The notes below the pieces were generated by a model. The model made no database searches, was not told the origin of the DNA, and was given only the letters and a program-made list of their open reading frames with translations. 49,655 bases of DNA from CAVYGM01 sp963768025 (GTDB lineage Bacteria; Bacteroidota; Bacteroidia; Cytophagales; Spirosomataceae), in assembly GCA_963768025.1 (NCBI GenBank), contig CAVYGM010000015.1, forward strand, positions 1 through 49,655, in the 5' to 3' direction. This document shows positions 19,768 through 29,495 of this stretch, in pieces; the first letter of the stretch is position 1; every line of letters begins with the position of its first letter. The position numbers and the translations under genes were made by a program.

Positions 19768-19807
19768 ATCAAAAAAAACGCGGATATTCACTCCGCGTTT
19801 TTTTGAT
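19768..19807 (+). terminator. rho-independent terminator after the M61 gene
   Basis: A GC stem, CGCGGA (19779-19784) and TCCGCG (19792-19797), with a 7-base loop, is extended by an A8 run on the left and a T7 run on the right. The A/T symmetry lets it work in either direction. It lies 18 bases after the M61 stop. Confidence 0.88.
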
Positions 19808-19865
19808 TTTAGGGGTACTTCCACTCACCGAGCCCCGGGGGCTAGCGGGATAAACCAGGAAACCG

Positions 19866-20390
19866 ATGCAGAGATCAGAACTTGTACTCCAACTTACGGA
19901 AAGTCATCAGGCTTTTGTGGACTACCTCCGCAGCCTTACGGACCAAGAACTGGTATATAGCAACCAGCACAAATGGACCGCCGGCCAACAGCTCGACCAT
20001 ATCTACCGCAGTTGCAGGCCGGTGCTACTGGCCATGAGTCTGCCTAAGTTTTTGTTAAGAGTCCTGTTTGGCAAAGCCAATCGTCCCAGCCGCAGCTATG
20101 AGGAACTAGTTGCAAAATACAAAATAAAGCTAGCCGAAGGGGGCAAGGCCACCGGACGTTTTGTGCCTAAGGAAATTGCCACCGGCGAAGTGGCACCGCT
20201 CAGTAGTGCTGTCATGCAGGTAATCGGTAGACTGAGAGAGTTGACCGCAGGTTTTTCCGAACAAGAATTGGATACCTATATCCTCCCCCATCCGCTATTG
20301 GGCAAATTGACCCTGCGCGAAATGCTCTATTTCACAATTTACCACGTAGGACATCACCACGCTCAGGCTCGCCAGAACCTGAATGGGTAG
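19866..20390 (+). CDS. DinB-family four-helix metalloprotein
   Basis: A 174-residue DinB/YfiT-like protein. The metal-binding histidines are where expected: H45 in GQQLDHIYRS and H160/H164 in YHVGHHHAQ at the C-terminus. DinB-fold proteins are divalent-metal-binding four-helix bundles, some acting as thiol-dependent S-transferases; the substrate here is unknown. ATG 19866 (MQRSELVLQLTESHQ) gives the family-typical first helix. It ends 21 bases before the stop of the convergent M81 gene. Confidence 0.85.
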   Translation: MQRSELVLQLTESHQAFVDYLRSLTDQELVYSNQHKWTAGQQLDHIYRSCRPVLLAMSLPKFLLRVLFGKANRPSRSYEELVAKYKIKLAEGGKATGRFVPKEIATGEVAPLSSAVMQVIGRLRELTAGFSEQELDTYILPHPLLGKLTLREMLYFTIYHVGHHHAQARQNLNG

Positions 20391-20411
20391 CACTATTTAT
20401 TCAAATAGCTT

Positions 20412-21997
20412 CTAACGCTTATCTGACGAGGGTATCAGCTGCGCCGAAAGATCCGGGTCTTTCATGTCCTTATCCAGCGGAAACATCGGGCGCTTGATGT
20501 GCTTGTAGCCCAGCCGTTCCAGATCCTGATCCACGCCGCCGGGCGTCAGGGCCAGCAGCCAGTCGGCGCGCATGTCGTACAGTTCGGGTACCAGGTACCC
20601 TATTTTCACCACCACAATATCCGTTTTCCGGGGATTCAGACCCAGGTTAGTAAAGTCTTTTTCCAAATGGTAGGGCTTGCGTTTTTTGGTCACGATCACG
20701 TGGACGCTCCCTACCTTCACCACCACCTCCACTTCGGCGTTGGTATCACCTTTGCTCGATGGCTTCCACGGTACCTACAAGCGCACCGGCGGCGCGTAGC
20801 GGGCATCTACGGCAGCACCCGCGTAGCCATCCACCTGGCCACCTACGCCCAGCGCGCAATGGCTTTTTCTACCAGTTCGGGGCCGGGAATGGAAGCGTAG
20901 ATCAGAGAGGGCCCTTGTTCAGTCTTGAATTCCGGACGCGCCAGAATTTCTTTCAGTGTCCAGGTAACGTCGCCCGCGCCACCCGCCGTGGGGTTGTCGC
21001 CCGAGTCACTGATGAAGAAAGGCTGCTTATCACTGGCAATGGCTTTGTCCAGGCTTTCTTGCAGGGTACCCGTGGGGGCTACAAACTCAAAATCGGCCCG
21101 GGCTTTCCAGAAACTCTGGGCCAGCTGCTCGGCGGTCTTTGTCACAGCGGTTTTATCATCGCCCGTCACCATCACTACCGCGTGGTTGCGCGGCTCGTCG
21201 GCCCAGGCGTAGCCTACCCATATCGCCGCGTCGATGACGCCCGGCTGCTTAGTGGCCGGTTCCACGGCGGCGTAGATACTCTTGGCGGGTTCGATGCGGG
21301 TGCTGGTCTTTTCACCCGGCAGCAGGATCGGTACCGGAATCCAGGCCTTGTAAGCCGGTTTGCCCTTGCCATTTTCCAGGCGGTTGAGCAGGTTAGTCAC
21401 GGCTCGTTCCTTGCTTTCCATGGCATCCTCGTGGGGCGCCATGCGGTAGCAGGTGATCAGGTCGGTGTTTTCGGCCAATCGCCTCGACACATTGCCGTGC
21501 AAGTCCATCGAGGTCGAAATCAGTACATCATTTCCCAGCGCTTCGCGAATTCTCACGATAAAATCACCCTCGGGATCTTCCAGACCGACCACACTCATGG
21601 CCCCGTGAATATCAAAAAACAGCCCATCGTAGGGTGCATTCTTTTTCAGGGCATCCAGCGTCTGCTTTACCAGCGACTCGTAGGCTTCGCGGGTAACGGT
21701 ACCGCCGGGGAGAGCTTTGCCGATGAGGGTAGGTACCCAGGTAGCCCGTTGGCGGAGGGGCGCATCGGCTGATTTCAAAAAGGGGTAAGAAGTAAAGACT
21801 GAATCACTGGTTTTGGCGTGAAAAGCCTCCTCGTGGGTCAGCGCGGGAGAGAACGTACTGGATTCGATGCCAAGTCCGGCGATGGCGATGCGGGGGAGGG
21901 GCTTGTCAGAATTTTCCTTCTCAGGACCGCAGGCCACCAGACCCAACAGGATAAAAATCGTTAGAGAATTCAGGAGGAGTAAAAAACTATGTTTCAT
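20412..21997 (-). CDS. M81-family metallopeptidase (MlrC-like), lipoprotein, frameshifted
   Basis: Similar to MlrC (microcystinase C) metallopeptidases. The N-terminus from ATG 21997 is a lipoprotein signal with lipobox LVAC. Family features are GLGIESSTFSP, LFFDIHGAMSV, DLHGNVSRRL, YRMAPHEDA and SDSGDNPTAGGAGD, so the presumed zinc residues (DIHG, HGN, PHED) are present. The C-terminal part is in other frames: GVGGQVDGYAGAAVDARY, LVGTVEAIE, then TNAEVEVVVKVGS through YDMRADWLLALTPGGVDQ. Three shifts are needed, near 20859, 20777 and 20754. The joined protein is about 528 residues. It is divergent from the acetamidase-GGT-amidase genes. Confidence 0.8.
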
Positions 21998-22133
21998 GCA
22001 AAAGGGAGGAGTTATTGAAAAAGTAAAACAGGCAAATAACAAAACAGGTTAGGCTCTAAAAATACTCAAAAATGCCAACAGTGCAGGTCTATTGTTAGGC
22101 AGACTATTTGGGTAAAGCATTGGATTGCCGTAG

Positions 22134-22314
22134 AATTACGGACTGATTGGAGAATCAGGTTTAATTTTATTCCAAAATCCAGGTATTTACTGGTATTTTA
22201 TCCGCAACTACGATCTGGCCGAAGCGAATGAAAATTTCCAGAGCTATATTGTACAGTCAAAATTACAGCCAACAGGCGAACTTTTAGTCATTCAACAACC
22301 TAAACAAATATTAA
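22134..22314 (+). pseudogene. coding-like open stretch before the acetamidase gene
   Basis: Most of the 317-base gap between the divergent M81 and acetamidase genes is AT-rich, but from 22134 a frame stays open and continues into the acetamidase ATG. Its part from about 22185 has protein-like codon use (YFIRNYDLAEANENFQSYIV). No start codon or family is recognised. It could be a remnant or a chance open frame. The gap should also hold promoters for both directions. Confidence 0.25.
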
Positions 22315-23449
22315 TGAGTACTTTATACCAAAACGAAGGACCAGGTAGCTCCCGCCGGGGCTTTCTGAAAAAGTCTGCCGCCGGTGGTATGGCGGCCCTT
22401 TCCCTGCCAGATTTACTGGCAGCGCCAGCGGCAGGTACCCTTCTCCCGTCAAGCCCGACCACGTGATCCGGGCCGTACCCGAAAACCTGGTATGGGGCTA
22501 TTTCGGCGCGGATGTGCCACCGATAACCCGGATCAAGGACGGCGACGTGGCCGAAATCCAGACGATCAGTACCGTGGGGATCCCTACCAAAGATCCGGAA
22601 GGTTTTTTCAAGGCGCAAAACTTACCCATGGATGCCCACGCCCAGGAGATCATCAACGCCCTGCAAAAGGTACCGCTGGAACCTTCGGGCATCCGGGGCC
22701 ACATGCTCACCGGCCCCATCTACATCGAAGGAGCCGAACCCGGCGACAGTCTGGAAGTCAGGATCATGGACTTACCCATCCGGAGCACCTACGGCATCAA
22801 CGCCGTGCGGGTGGGGGGCGGCGGCCTACCCGACGAAGTCAAGACAAACGAAACATTCGTGTACCGCTACGACAAAAAGAAAAGCACCGCCTCTACGGTG
22901 GAAGGGGTGGACATTCCGCTTCGTCCGTTCATGGGCGTGATGGCCTTATCGCCACCGCCCGAGAAAGGGCGGGTCAGTTCCATTCCGCCCGATTTCTTTG
23001 GGGGCAATCTGGACATCAAGCACCTCACCAAGGGTACTACGATCTACCTCCCCGTATCGGTGCCGGGCGGACTTTTTACCGTGGGCGACTGCCACACCGC
23101 GCAGGGCAACGGCGAGGTGAGTGGCACGGCCATTGAGGCATCGCTGTCGCTGGTGGGAAAATTCATTGTGCACAAAGGAAAAACCCTCAAACAGGTACGG
23201 GCCGAAACGCCTACCCACTTCATTGCCATCGGCCTTGACCCCGATCTGCGGCTGGCCATGAAAAATGCCCTGATGGAAGCCGTGACGTTTATTAGCGAGG
23301 AGCTGGGCTTTACTTTTAATCAGGCGCTTTCCATTGCCAGTACCGGCGTAGATTTTGAAGTGAGTCAGGTCGTGGATCGTACGCTGGGCGTTCACGCCAT
23401 GATCCCGAAGTCGATTTTTACGAAGAAGAAGTTTCCGTATTGGACGTGA
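22315..23449 (+). CDS. acetamidase/formamidase family protein with Tat signal
   Basis: An FmdA/AmdA-type amidohydrolase that releases ammonia from short-chain amides. The start at 22315 gives a twin-arginine leader (SSRRGFLKKSAAGG, then MAALSLPDLLAAP), so it is exported folded. One shift near 22440 breaks the leader from the mature protein, which resumes as VKPDHVIRAVPENLVWGYFG. Family motifs are RGHMLTGPIYIEGAEPGD, FMGVMAL, the metal-site region FTVGDCHTAQGNGEVSGTAIE and SLVGKFIVHKG. About 378 residues joined. GGT follows after 83 bases on the same strand. Confidence 0.85.
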
Positions 23450-23532
23450 GTAGGGTAGGGCCCTCCCTAAACTTTCGAAGTGAGTAATCGTTTACCTTAC
23501 AAAAACTTGACCTGACACGTAATCAATTCGCT

Positions 23533-25418
23533 ATGAAATACCTCTTTACACTCCTCGCCCTGGCGGGTACCTTGCTTTCCGCCTCGGCCCAGCAGACCCA
23601 AAAACCCCCGCTGCACGGCAAGCACTGGATGGCCATTACGGGCAAACCCCTGGCGGCTACCGCCGGGGCCATGACGTTTCAGAAAGGCGGCAACGCCGTG
23701 GATGCGGCCTGCGCCATGCTGGCCGCTACCTGCACCATGTGGGATGTGCTGAGCTGGGGCGGCGAAACCCAGGCGCTGATCTATAATCCCAAAACCAAAA
23801 AGGTCATCGCCATCAACGCCATGGGGGTGGCACCTACCGGCGCTACGCCCGGAGTTTTTTAAAAGCAAAGGCTACAATTTTCCGCCGCAGTACGGCCCGT
23901 TGGCTGCTACCACGCCCGGCACCCCCGGCGGCCTCATGCTCATGCTGGCCAACTACGGCACCCTGAGCCTGGAGCAGGTACTGGCCCCGGCCATGGAGCT
24001 GGCGGCGGGCTACCCCATCGACGCCCAAACCGCCAACAGCATGGAGCGAGACAAGGAGATGATCAAAGAATGGCCGTACAGCAAGAAAGTATTTCTGCCC
24101 CACCTGGGCGAAAAACGCGAGGCACCCGAAGCGGGTGAAATTTTTGTGCAAAAAGACTTGCTACAAACGCTCACCAAACTGGTAGAAACTGAAAAAGCGG
24201 CTCTGAAAAAAGGCAAAAGCCGCAAAGATGCCATCATGGCGGCCTACGACCGATTTTACAAGGGCGACATTGCCCAGGAAATTGTACGCGGCAGCCAGGA
24301 GCAGGGCGGGTTGATTCACCATGCAGGACCTGGCCAAATGGAAACCTCTGGAAGAAGAACCCCTGAAAGTGAACTACAAGGGCATCGACGTGTACAAAAT
24401 GCAGCAGTGGACTCAGGGCCCGGTTCTGCTGCAAGCCCTGAATATTCTGGAAAATTTTGACCTGAAAGCCATGGGCTACAACAGCCCCAAATACATCCAT
24501 ACGGTGTACCAGGCCATGAGCCTGGCCTTTGCCGACCGCGATTTTTACTACGGCGATTCCTACGCGGCCCCCGCCGAACCGATGGACGGTCTGCTGAGCA
24601 AAGCGTACGCCAAGCAGCGCGCTTCCATGATCCAGTACAACAAAAATGATGCTTCCATCGGTCCCGGCGACCCGTATCCGTTTGAAGGGAAAACCAATCC
24701 CTACCTTGAACTCCTGAAAAACCGGGGCTACGAACTGGATACCACGAAACGCAACTTTGCCCCCACCCACGACACCCGCAACAGCTCGTCTGCTGAACGA
24801 GTACCTGGAAAATCTGTGGCTGGGTACCACCTCCGTGGAGGCCGCCGATAAGGAAGGCTGGGTGGTATCCATTACGCCCAGCGGTGGCTGGCTACCTGCC
24901 TGCATTGCGGGCAATACGGGAGTAGGTATGAGCCAGCGGATGCAAAGCTTTGTGTTGGATGCCGAACTCAATCCCTTCAACGTGGTAGCAGCCCGGCAAA
25001 CGCCCCCGCGTGACGCTTGACGCCTTCCATGGCTTTGAAGGATCAGAAACCCTACCTGAGTTTTGCGGTGCAGGGCGGCGATACCCAGGAACAGAACCTG
25101 TTGCAATATTTTCTGAACATCAACGAATTCGGTATGACGGCCCAGCAGTCAGCCGAGGCCGCGAACTTCAACACCAACCAGCTATGGCTGTCGCTGGGTG
25201 GTACCAAAACCGAAGACCGCCAACCCAAGCCCGGCCAGATTCTGCTGCACGACAGTACGCCCCAAGCCGTGCGCGACGAGCTGCAAAAAATGGGCTATAC
25301 CCTCGAATTCGACGACCGCACCAGCGGCCCCATCAACGCCATTTACTTCGACTGGGAGCACGGCAGTATGTGGGGTGGTTCCAGCAACCACGGCGAGGAT
25401 TACGGGATTGGATGGTAA
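23533..25418 (+). CDS. gamma-glutamyltransferase family protein, five frameshifts
   Basis: A secreted gamma-glutamyltransferase/acylase-type Ntn hydrolase (signal MKYLFTLLALAGTLLSASA). Large-subunit motifs: ATAGAMTFQKGGNAVDAA and TTPGTPGGLML. The presumed nucleophile Thr starts the small subunit in GTTSVEAADKEGW. The oxyanion glycines fit VQGGDTQEQN. The gene is split near 23851, 24317, 24785, 24991 and 25017; at four of these, deleting one base restores family sequence (for example PEFFKSKGY, GGLITMQDL and KRPRVTLTPSMAL). The joined protein is about 628 residues. GGTs cleave gamma-glutamyl amides such as glutathione; the TTSVE motif differs from the usual TTHxS, so specificity may differ. 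Confidence 0.82.
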
Positions 25419-25468
25419 TCATTTTGCTTTTTTATCAAATCAGAGAAGTACAATTTGACTAAATAACA

Positions 25469-25553
25469 GCTCTCTCATAAGCCGACCTGATTTTATGGGC
25501 CTGTGTGCGCTGGCCCTGCGCAGGCTCATAAAATCCAGAGGCGTTGAGAGAGC
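25469..25553. repeat. 85-base nested palindrome between GGT and amidase genes
   Basis: The outer arms GCTCTCTCA (25469-25477) and TGAGAGAGC (25545-25553) are exact complements. The inner arms GATTTTATGGGCCTG (25489-25503) and CAGGCTCATAAAATC (25521-25535) pair with one mismatch around a 17-base GC-rich loop. This is a long two-stage hairpin with bulges. It may be a terminator after GGT, a dispersed repeat, or a structured RNA. No T-run follows; a GC-rich stretch (GCGGGGCCCGCC) does. Confidence 0.55.
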
Positions 25554-25640
25554 GGGGCCCGCCCGGCCACGAGGGCAAAAGCTTGCAATATTTTGATTAG
25601 GAAGGGTCTAAATTGTCGCTGAAACTTGCTTCTGGTAAAA

Positions 25641-27229
25641 ATGAACGATCAGATAGGAAAATATCAAATCATAGTAAAAATATTATTTATAGTATCCCTT
25701 TCAATTGCTGCTGTTGGTTGCGTCCGACAGCCGCAGCAATCTATTGAAAGCACCTTTGACGTAGAAGAAACCACCATCTCCGCCATCCACCGGGCTATTC
25801 AGGAGAAAACCTGCACCTGTGAGCAACTGGTAAGTACCTACCTCCAACGCATCAAAACCTACGACCAGCCCACGGGCCTGAACGCCATCATCCTCACCAA
25901 TCCCGAAGCGTTGCAACGGGCGCGCGAACTGGATGCGGAGTACCGGAAAACCGGCAGGCTGCGGAAGCTGCACTGCATTCCGGTGATCGTGAAGGACAAC
26001 TACAACACCAAAGGGCTGCAAACGACCGCCGGTTCGCTGGCGCTCAAAGGCTTTGCACCCGCCGACGGATGCCTATCAGGTACGGGTACTCAAAGAGGCC
26101 GGGGCCATTGTGCTGGCCAAATCCAACATGGCCGAGTGGGCCTTCAGCCCGCGGGTGACCATCAGTTCCATCGCGGGCGAAACGCATAATCCCTATAACC
26201 TCGACCACGTACCCGCCGGGTCGAGTGGCGGCACGGCGGCGGCGGTGGCGGCCAATTTTGGCGCCGTCGGACTGGGTACCGATACCGGCAATTCCATCCG
26301 GGGGCCTTCGTCGCACAATGCCCTCGTGGGTTTCCGCACCACCATGGGGCTGATCAGTCGGGCGGGAATCGCGCCGCTTTTCCTGCGCAACGACGTAGGT
26401 GGCCCCATGTGCCGCACCGTGGAAGACGCCACGCGCCTGCTGGACGTACTGGCGGGTTACGACCCCGCCGATTCGCTGACCAGACATAGCCAGGGAAAAA
26501 TTCCCGCCAGCTACCTGCCCTATCTGGATAAAAACGGACTGAAAGGAGCGCGAATCGGAATTCTGCGTACATTGAGTGACAAAGATCCCGATCCGCAGGT
26601 AAAAGCCCTTTTCGAGCAGGCCATCGCCGATCTGAAAAAGCTGGGTGCAGAAATCGTGGACCCCTTTGAAGTAGCCGAGTTCGATAGCTCTACGAAAAGG
26701 CCTGAGCTGTTCCGTTTTCCAGCACGACATCAACGAGTACCTGACTTCGCTGGGCCCCAATGTACCCGTCAAAAATCTGGAAGAAATCGTGGCCTCCGGT
26801 AAATATTCTCCCTACATCGAGAGCAACCTTCAAACCCATCTGAAAAGCCAGGCTTTCATCAAAGAAGGGGCTACCACCTGCTCGGACGCCTACCACGATA
26901 CCGGGCGCATTGCTTATCGTAAGGCGGTGGTGGAAGCTATGGACACCTACCGGGTAGATGCCATCATTTACCCCAGCTGGAACCATCCCCCTGCCAAAAT
27001 CGGCGACGATGCTGGCTACAAGGGCGACAATAGCCAGATTGTAGCCCCGGCCACCGGTCTGCCCGCCTTTACGATACCCATGGGCTATACGTATGATAAC
27101 CTGCCCGCCGGACTGCAATTTTTGGGTAGGCTATTTGCCGAGCCTACGCTCATCAAACTTACCTACGCCTACGAGCAGGGTACCCTGCACCGGAAACCAC
27201 CGGTCAAGTTCAGTACCCGCCAAAACTGA
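25641..27229 (+). CDS. amidase-signature family lipoprotein, frameshifted
   Basis: An amidase of the Ser-cisSer-Lys family. It has a lipoprotein signal ending AAVGC from ATG 25641. The catalytic Lys is in PVIVKDNYNT, the cis-Ser in VPAGSSGGTAAAVAA and the nucleophile Ser in GTDTGNSIRGPSSH. The typical amidase C-terminus is present (ATGLPAFTIPMGY). Shifts occur near 26065 (an extra G; joined reading ADDAYQVRVLKEAG) and near 26691 and 26703 (two missing bases; joined reading SLYEKALSCSVFQHDINEY). The joined protein is about 529 residues. It ends 6 bases from the convergent CoA-transferase stop. Substrate unknown. Confidence 0.85.
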
Positions 27230-27235
27230 TCAGTC

Positions 27236-28513
27236 CTAGATTTGACCAAAGCGGTTGAAGGCTGCCTTTTCCAATGCTTCGCGGTGGTCGGGATGGGCAA
27301 TGGAAATTAATGCCTGAGCCCGTTGGTTTAGGTTTTTGCCGTACAGCTCGGCCACGCCGTATTCTGTTACCACGTAGTTTACGTGCGCCCGGGTCGTTAC
27401 CACCCCGGCCCCTTCTTTCAGCAACGGCACAATTTTGGACTCGCCCCTGGAAGTGACAGAAGGCAAGGCAATGATGGGTTTTCCTCCTTCCGACAGCGAC
27501 GCTCCCCGGATAAAATCCATTTGACCACCCACGCCCGAGTACAACCGGGTACCGATGGAGTCGGCGCATACCTGCCCGGTCAGGTCTATCTCAATGGCGC
27601 TGTTGATGGCAGTGACTTTCGAATTTTTACGGATCACGGAAGTGTCATTGGTGTAGCTGGCTTCCAGCATGGCTACCATGGGGTTGTCATGCATAAAGTC
27701 GTATAGTTTCTGACTACCCACCGCAAAACTGGACACCAGTTTGCCCGGATGTTTTTTCTTCAAAGTTCCATTGAGCACGCCGTTTTCTACCAGCGGGATA
27801 ATCCCGTCCGAAAACATTTCCGTGTGTAGCCCCAGGTTTTTGTGGTTGGTAAGGTACCTCAGCGTGGCATTGGGTATGCCACCGATACCTACCTGCAGCG
27901 TGGCCCCGTCTTCCACGAGTCCCGCCACATTGCGGCCAATGGCCATCTCTATCGCGGTGGGCTCGGTGGGCTCATGAGCATACAGCGAAGTTTCTTCGTA
28001 ATACAGGGCATCAAACCGGCTCACATGTACCTGGCTGTCGCCGTGGGTGCGGGGCATCCGGGGGTTGACCATCGCTATCACTAATCGGGCTGTGTCTACG
28101 GCGGCCTTCGCTACATCCACTGATACGCCCAGGGAGCAGTATCCGTGCAAGTCCGGGGGCGATACGTGTACCAAAGCCACGTTGAGCGGCCAGATGTTTC
28201 GTCGGAAAAGTAAAGGGGCCTCGCTCAGAAAGATGGGCATATAGCTGGCCCGACCTGCGGCAACAGCCGCCCGCAGATTAGCGCCTATAAACAACGCATT
28301 GGGATGAAAGGACGCTTCGAGACCCGGTTCGGCCAAAGGCATGGGGCCTTCGAGGTGCAAATGGATGGTCTGGACATTGCGCAAATCCGTCGCCCGGCCG
28401 GCCAGAGCATGGAGCAGCGGGGTAGGAGTGGCGGCAGCGCCGTGTACAAACACCCGGTCGTTGGTTTGGATGAGGGATACGGCCGCTTCGGCGGAAATAA
28501 ATTCAGGTATCAT
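27236..28513 (-). CDS. acetyl-CoA hydrolase/transferase family protein
   Basis: A 425-residue class I CoA-transferase resembling 4-hydroxybutyrate or propionate:succinate CoA-transferases. Family motifs are VFVHGAAATPTPLL, HVSPPDLHGYCSLG, VGIGGIPNA, the segment LGLHTEMFSDG (E232 is the likely catalytic Glu by family analogy) and SGVGGQMDFIRGA near the C-terminus. It moves CoA between short acyl groups, or hydrolyses acetyl-CoA, in the cytoplasm. ATG 28513 (MIPEFISAEAAV) is preferred over an upstream start that lacks similarity. Intact. Confidence 0.9.
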   Translation of the reverse strand: MIPEFISAEAAVSLIQTNDRVFVHGAAATPTPLLHALAGRATDLRNVQTIHLHLEGPMPLAEPGLEASFHPNALFIGANLRAAVAAGRASYMPIFLSEAPLLFRRNIWPLNVALVHVSPPDLHGYCSLGVSVDVAKAAVDTARLVIAMVNPRMPRTHGDSQVHVSRFDALYYEETSLYAHEPTEPTAIEMAIGRNVAGLVEDGATLQVGIGGIPNATLRYLTNHKNLGLHTEMFSDGIIPLVENGVLNGTLKKKHPGKLVSSFAVGSQKLYDFMHDNPMVAMLEASYTNDTSVIRKNSKVTAINSAIEIDLTGQVCADSIGTRLYSGVGGQMDFIRGASLSEGGKPIIALPSVTSRGESKIVPLLKEGAGVVTTRAHVNYVVTEYGVAELYGKNLNQRAQALISIAHPDHREALEKAAFNRFGQI

Positions 28514-28640
28514 AGTTTGTGAATAAATGCAAGCTGGAACATGGAGTGTATGCAGGCAGAACACAAAAAAGAGAGGCGTTCTGCGTATGATTTCTATCCT
28601 AAGTAAACCCGTGTATCGACTTTTTTGTTAGCTTTACCTA

Positions 28641-28796
28641 ATGAAAAAGCCTCACTCGTCGCCCCAATCTCCGGCCGTAATTCACGCTCAAATCCTCCGG
28701 TCGGTCCTTGCATCCTTTCGGATTGAGGGCATTCATATCACGCAGGAACAGGCGGTGGCTACGCTGAATAAAATAACAACTAAGCGGGGAAAATAG
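28641..28796 (+). CDS. 51-residue Fic antitoxin with inhibitory SxxxEG motif
   Basis: A small gene that begins at ATG 28641 and ends at 28796. It encodes 51 residues with a central helix containing S25-F-R-I-E29-G30, an exact match to the [ST]xxxE[GN] inhibitory motif of Fic antitoxins such as VbhA. In class I Fic systems the motif's Glu blocks ATP binding in the toxin. The flanking sequence AQILRSVLASF and GIHITQEQAVATLNKI is compatible with two helices. Its 3' end overlaps the fic gene on the opposite strand by 17 bases, so the pair is tail to tail, unlike the usual antitoxin-first operon. Identification rests on the motif plus the neighbour. Confidence 0.78.
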   Translation: MKKPHSSPQSPAVIHAQILRSVLASFRIEGIHITQEQAVATLNKITTKRGK

Positions 28797-29340
28797 CGTC
28801 AATCAGGTCTTCCATCGGGCGGTAGTCCTGACTAGCCGCTGCCTGCACGGCTTGTACGTAGGTGCCGAACGTTTGGTCGGTAATCAGTTCGTAGTTTAGC
28901 GGAGGGTACCCCTGTTTTCGGGCCATCAGATTGGCCAATAGTCGGGCCGTTCGCCCGTTTCCTTCGCGGAACGGGTGGATAAACAGCAACTCGCCGTGGA
29001 CCCGGGCAATGTCCCCCACAAGGTCTGCCCTGCTTGGGTAGGTAGCTGGTAGCAGAACCAGAAATTCCTGTTGAAATGCGTGCATGGTTTCGGGCAAAAA
29101 CCGGGCGGCCGCAAATGGAAATCCGCCTTTCGAGATGTTTACGTCGCGATATTTTCCGGCAAACTGATACAGGTGTCCCAGGGCCAGTTTATGGATTTTG
29201 AGCAAATAAGCAACGTTGAATCGGGTGCGGGAGGTGAGGCTTTCGGTTAGCTGGATTTCCGCGCTCAAAAAGCCCTCAAATTCGGAAAGGCCGATCTGCT
29301 CCACCGTGGTGAAACCGCATAGGTTAGGGAGGATTTCCAT
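28780..29340 (-). CDS. fic: Fic-domain protein (AMP-transferase toxin family)
   Basis: A 186-residue Fic protein. The catalytic motif HPFREGNGRTAR (H122 to R133) is complete, so it should transfer AMP, or another nucleotide part, to hydroxyl groups of a target protein. The beta-hairpin target-docking region (YRDVNISKGGFPFA, about 64-77) precedes it. It lacks its own inhibitory helix motif, as expected for class I Fic, and a gene with that motif lies at the opposite strand's 3' end. Intact; likely the toxin of a toxin-antitoxin pair. Confidence 0.92.
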   Translation of the reverse strand: MEILPNLCGFTTVEQIGLSEFEGFLSAEIQLTESLTSRTRFNVAYLLKIHKLALGHLYQFAGKYRDVNISKGGFPFAAARFLPETMHAFQQEFLVLLPATYPSRADLVGDIARVHGELLFIHPFREGNGRTARLLANLMARKQGYPPLNYELITDQTFGTYVQAVQAAASQDYRPMEDLIDAIFPA

Positions 29341-29396
29341 GGGGAAATAATGGTGTTTTTCTATCTCAAAGATACGTTTTTAAGGGCATAGAAACA

Positions 29397-29426
29397 CGTC
29401 AGGCCCCCGAATTCGGAGGCCTGACG
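29397..29426. terminator. palindromic terminator between esterase and fic genes
   Basis: CGTCAGGCC (29397-29405) and GGCCTGACG (29418-29426) flank a core containing CCGAATTCGG, itself a palindrome. A T7 run follows on the plus strand (about 29432-29438). Since both neighbours are minus strand, it most likely ends the esterase transcript before the fic gene, though the T-run is on the other side. Confidence 0.65.
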
Positions 29427-29495
29427 GAAAGTTTTTTTGCAGTACTACCTGGAAAATATTGACTCCGATAAAAACTCGCTAACCAGCACAGGTAT

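Noticed and set aside
20499..21772. Long plus-strand frames opposite the M81 gene
   Set aside because: They lie over conserved M81 coding sequence, have high Arg/Gly/His content and no recognisable domain. They are GC-rich shadow frames.
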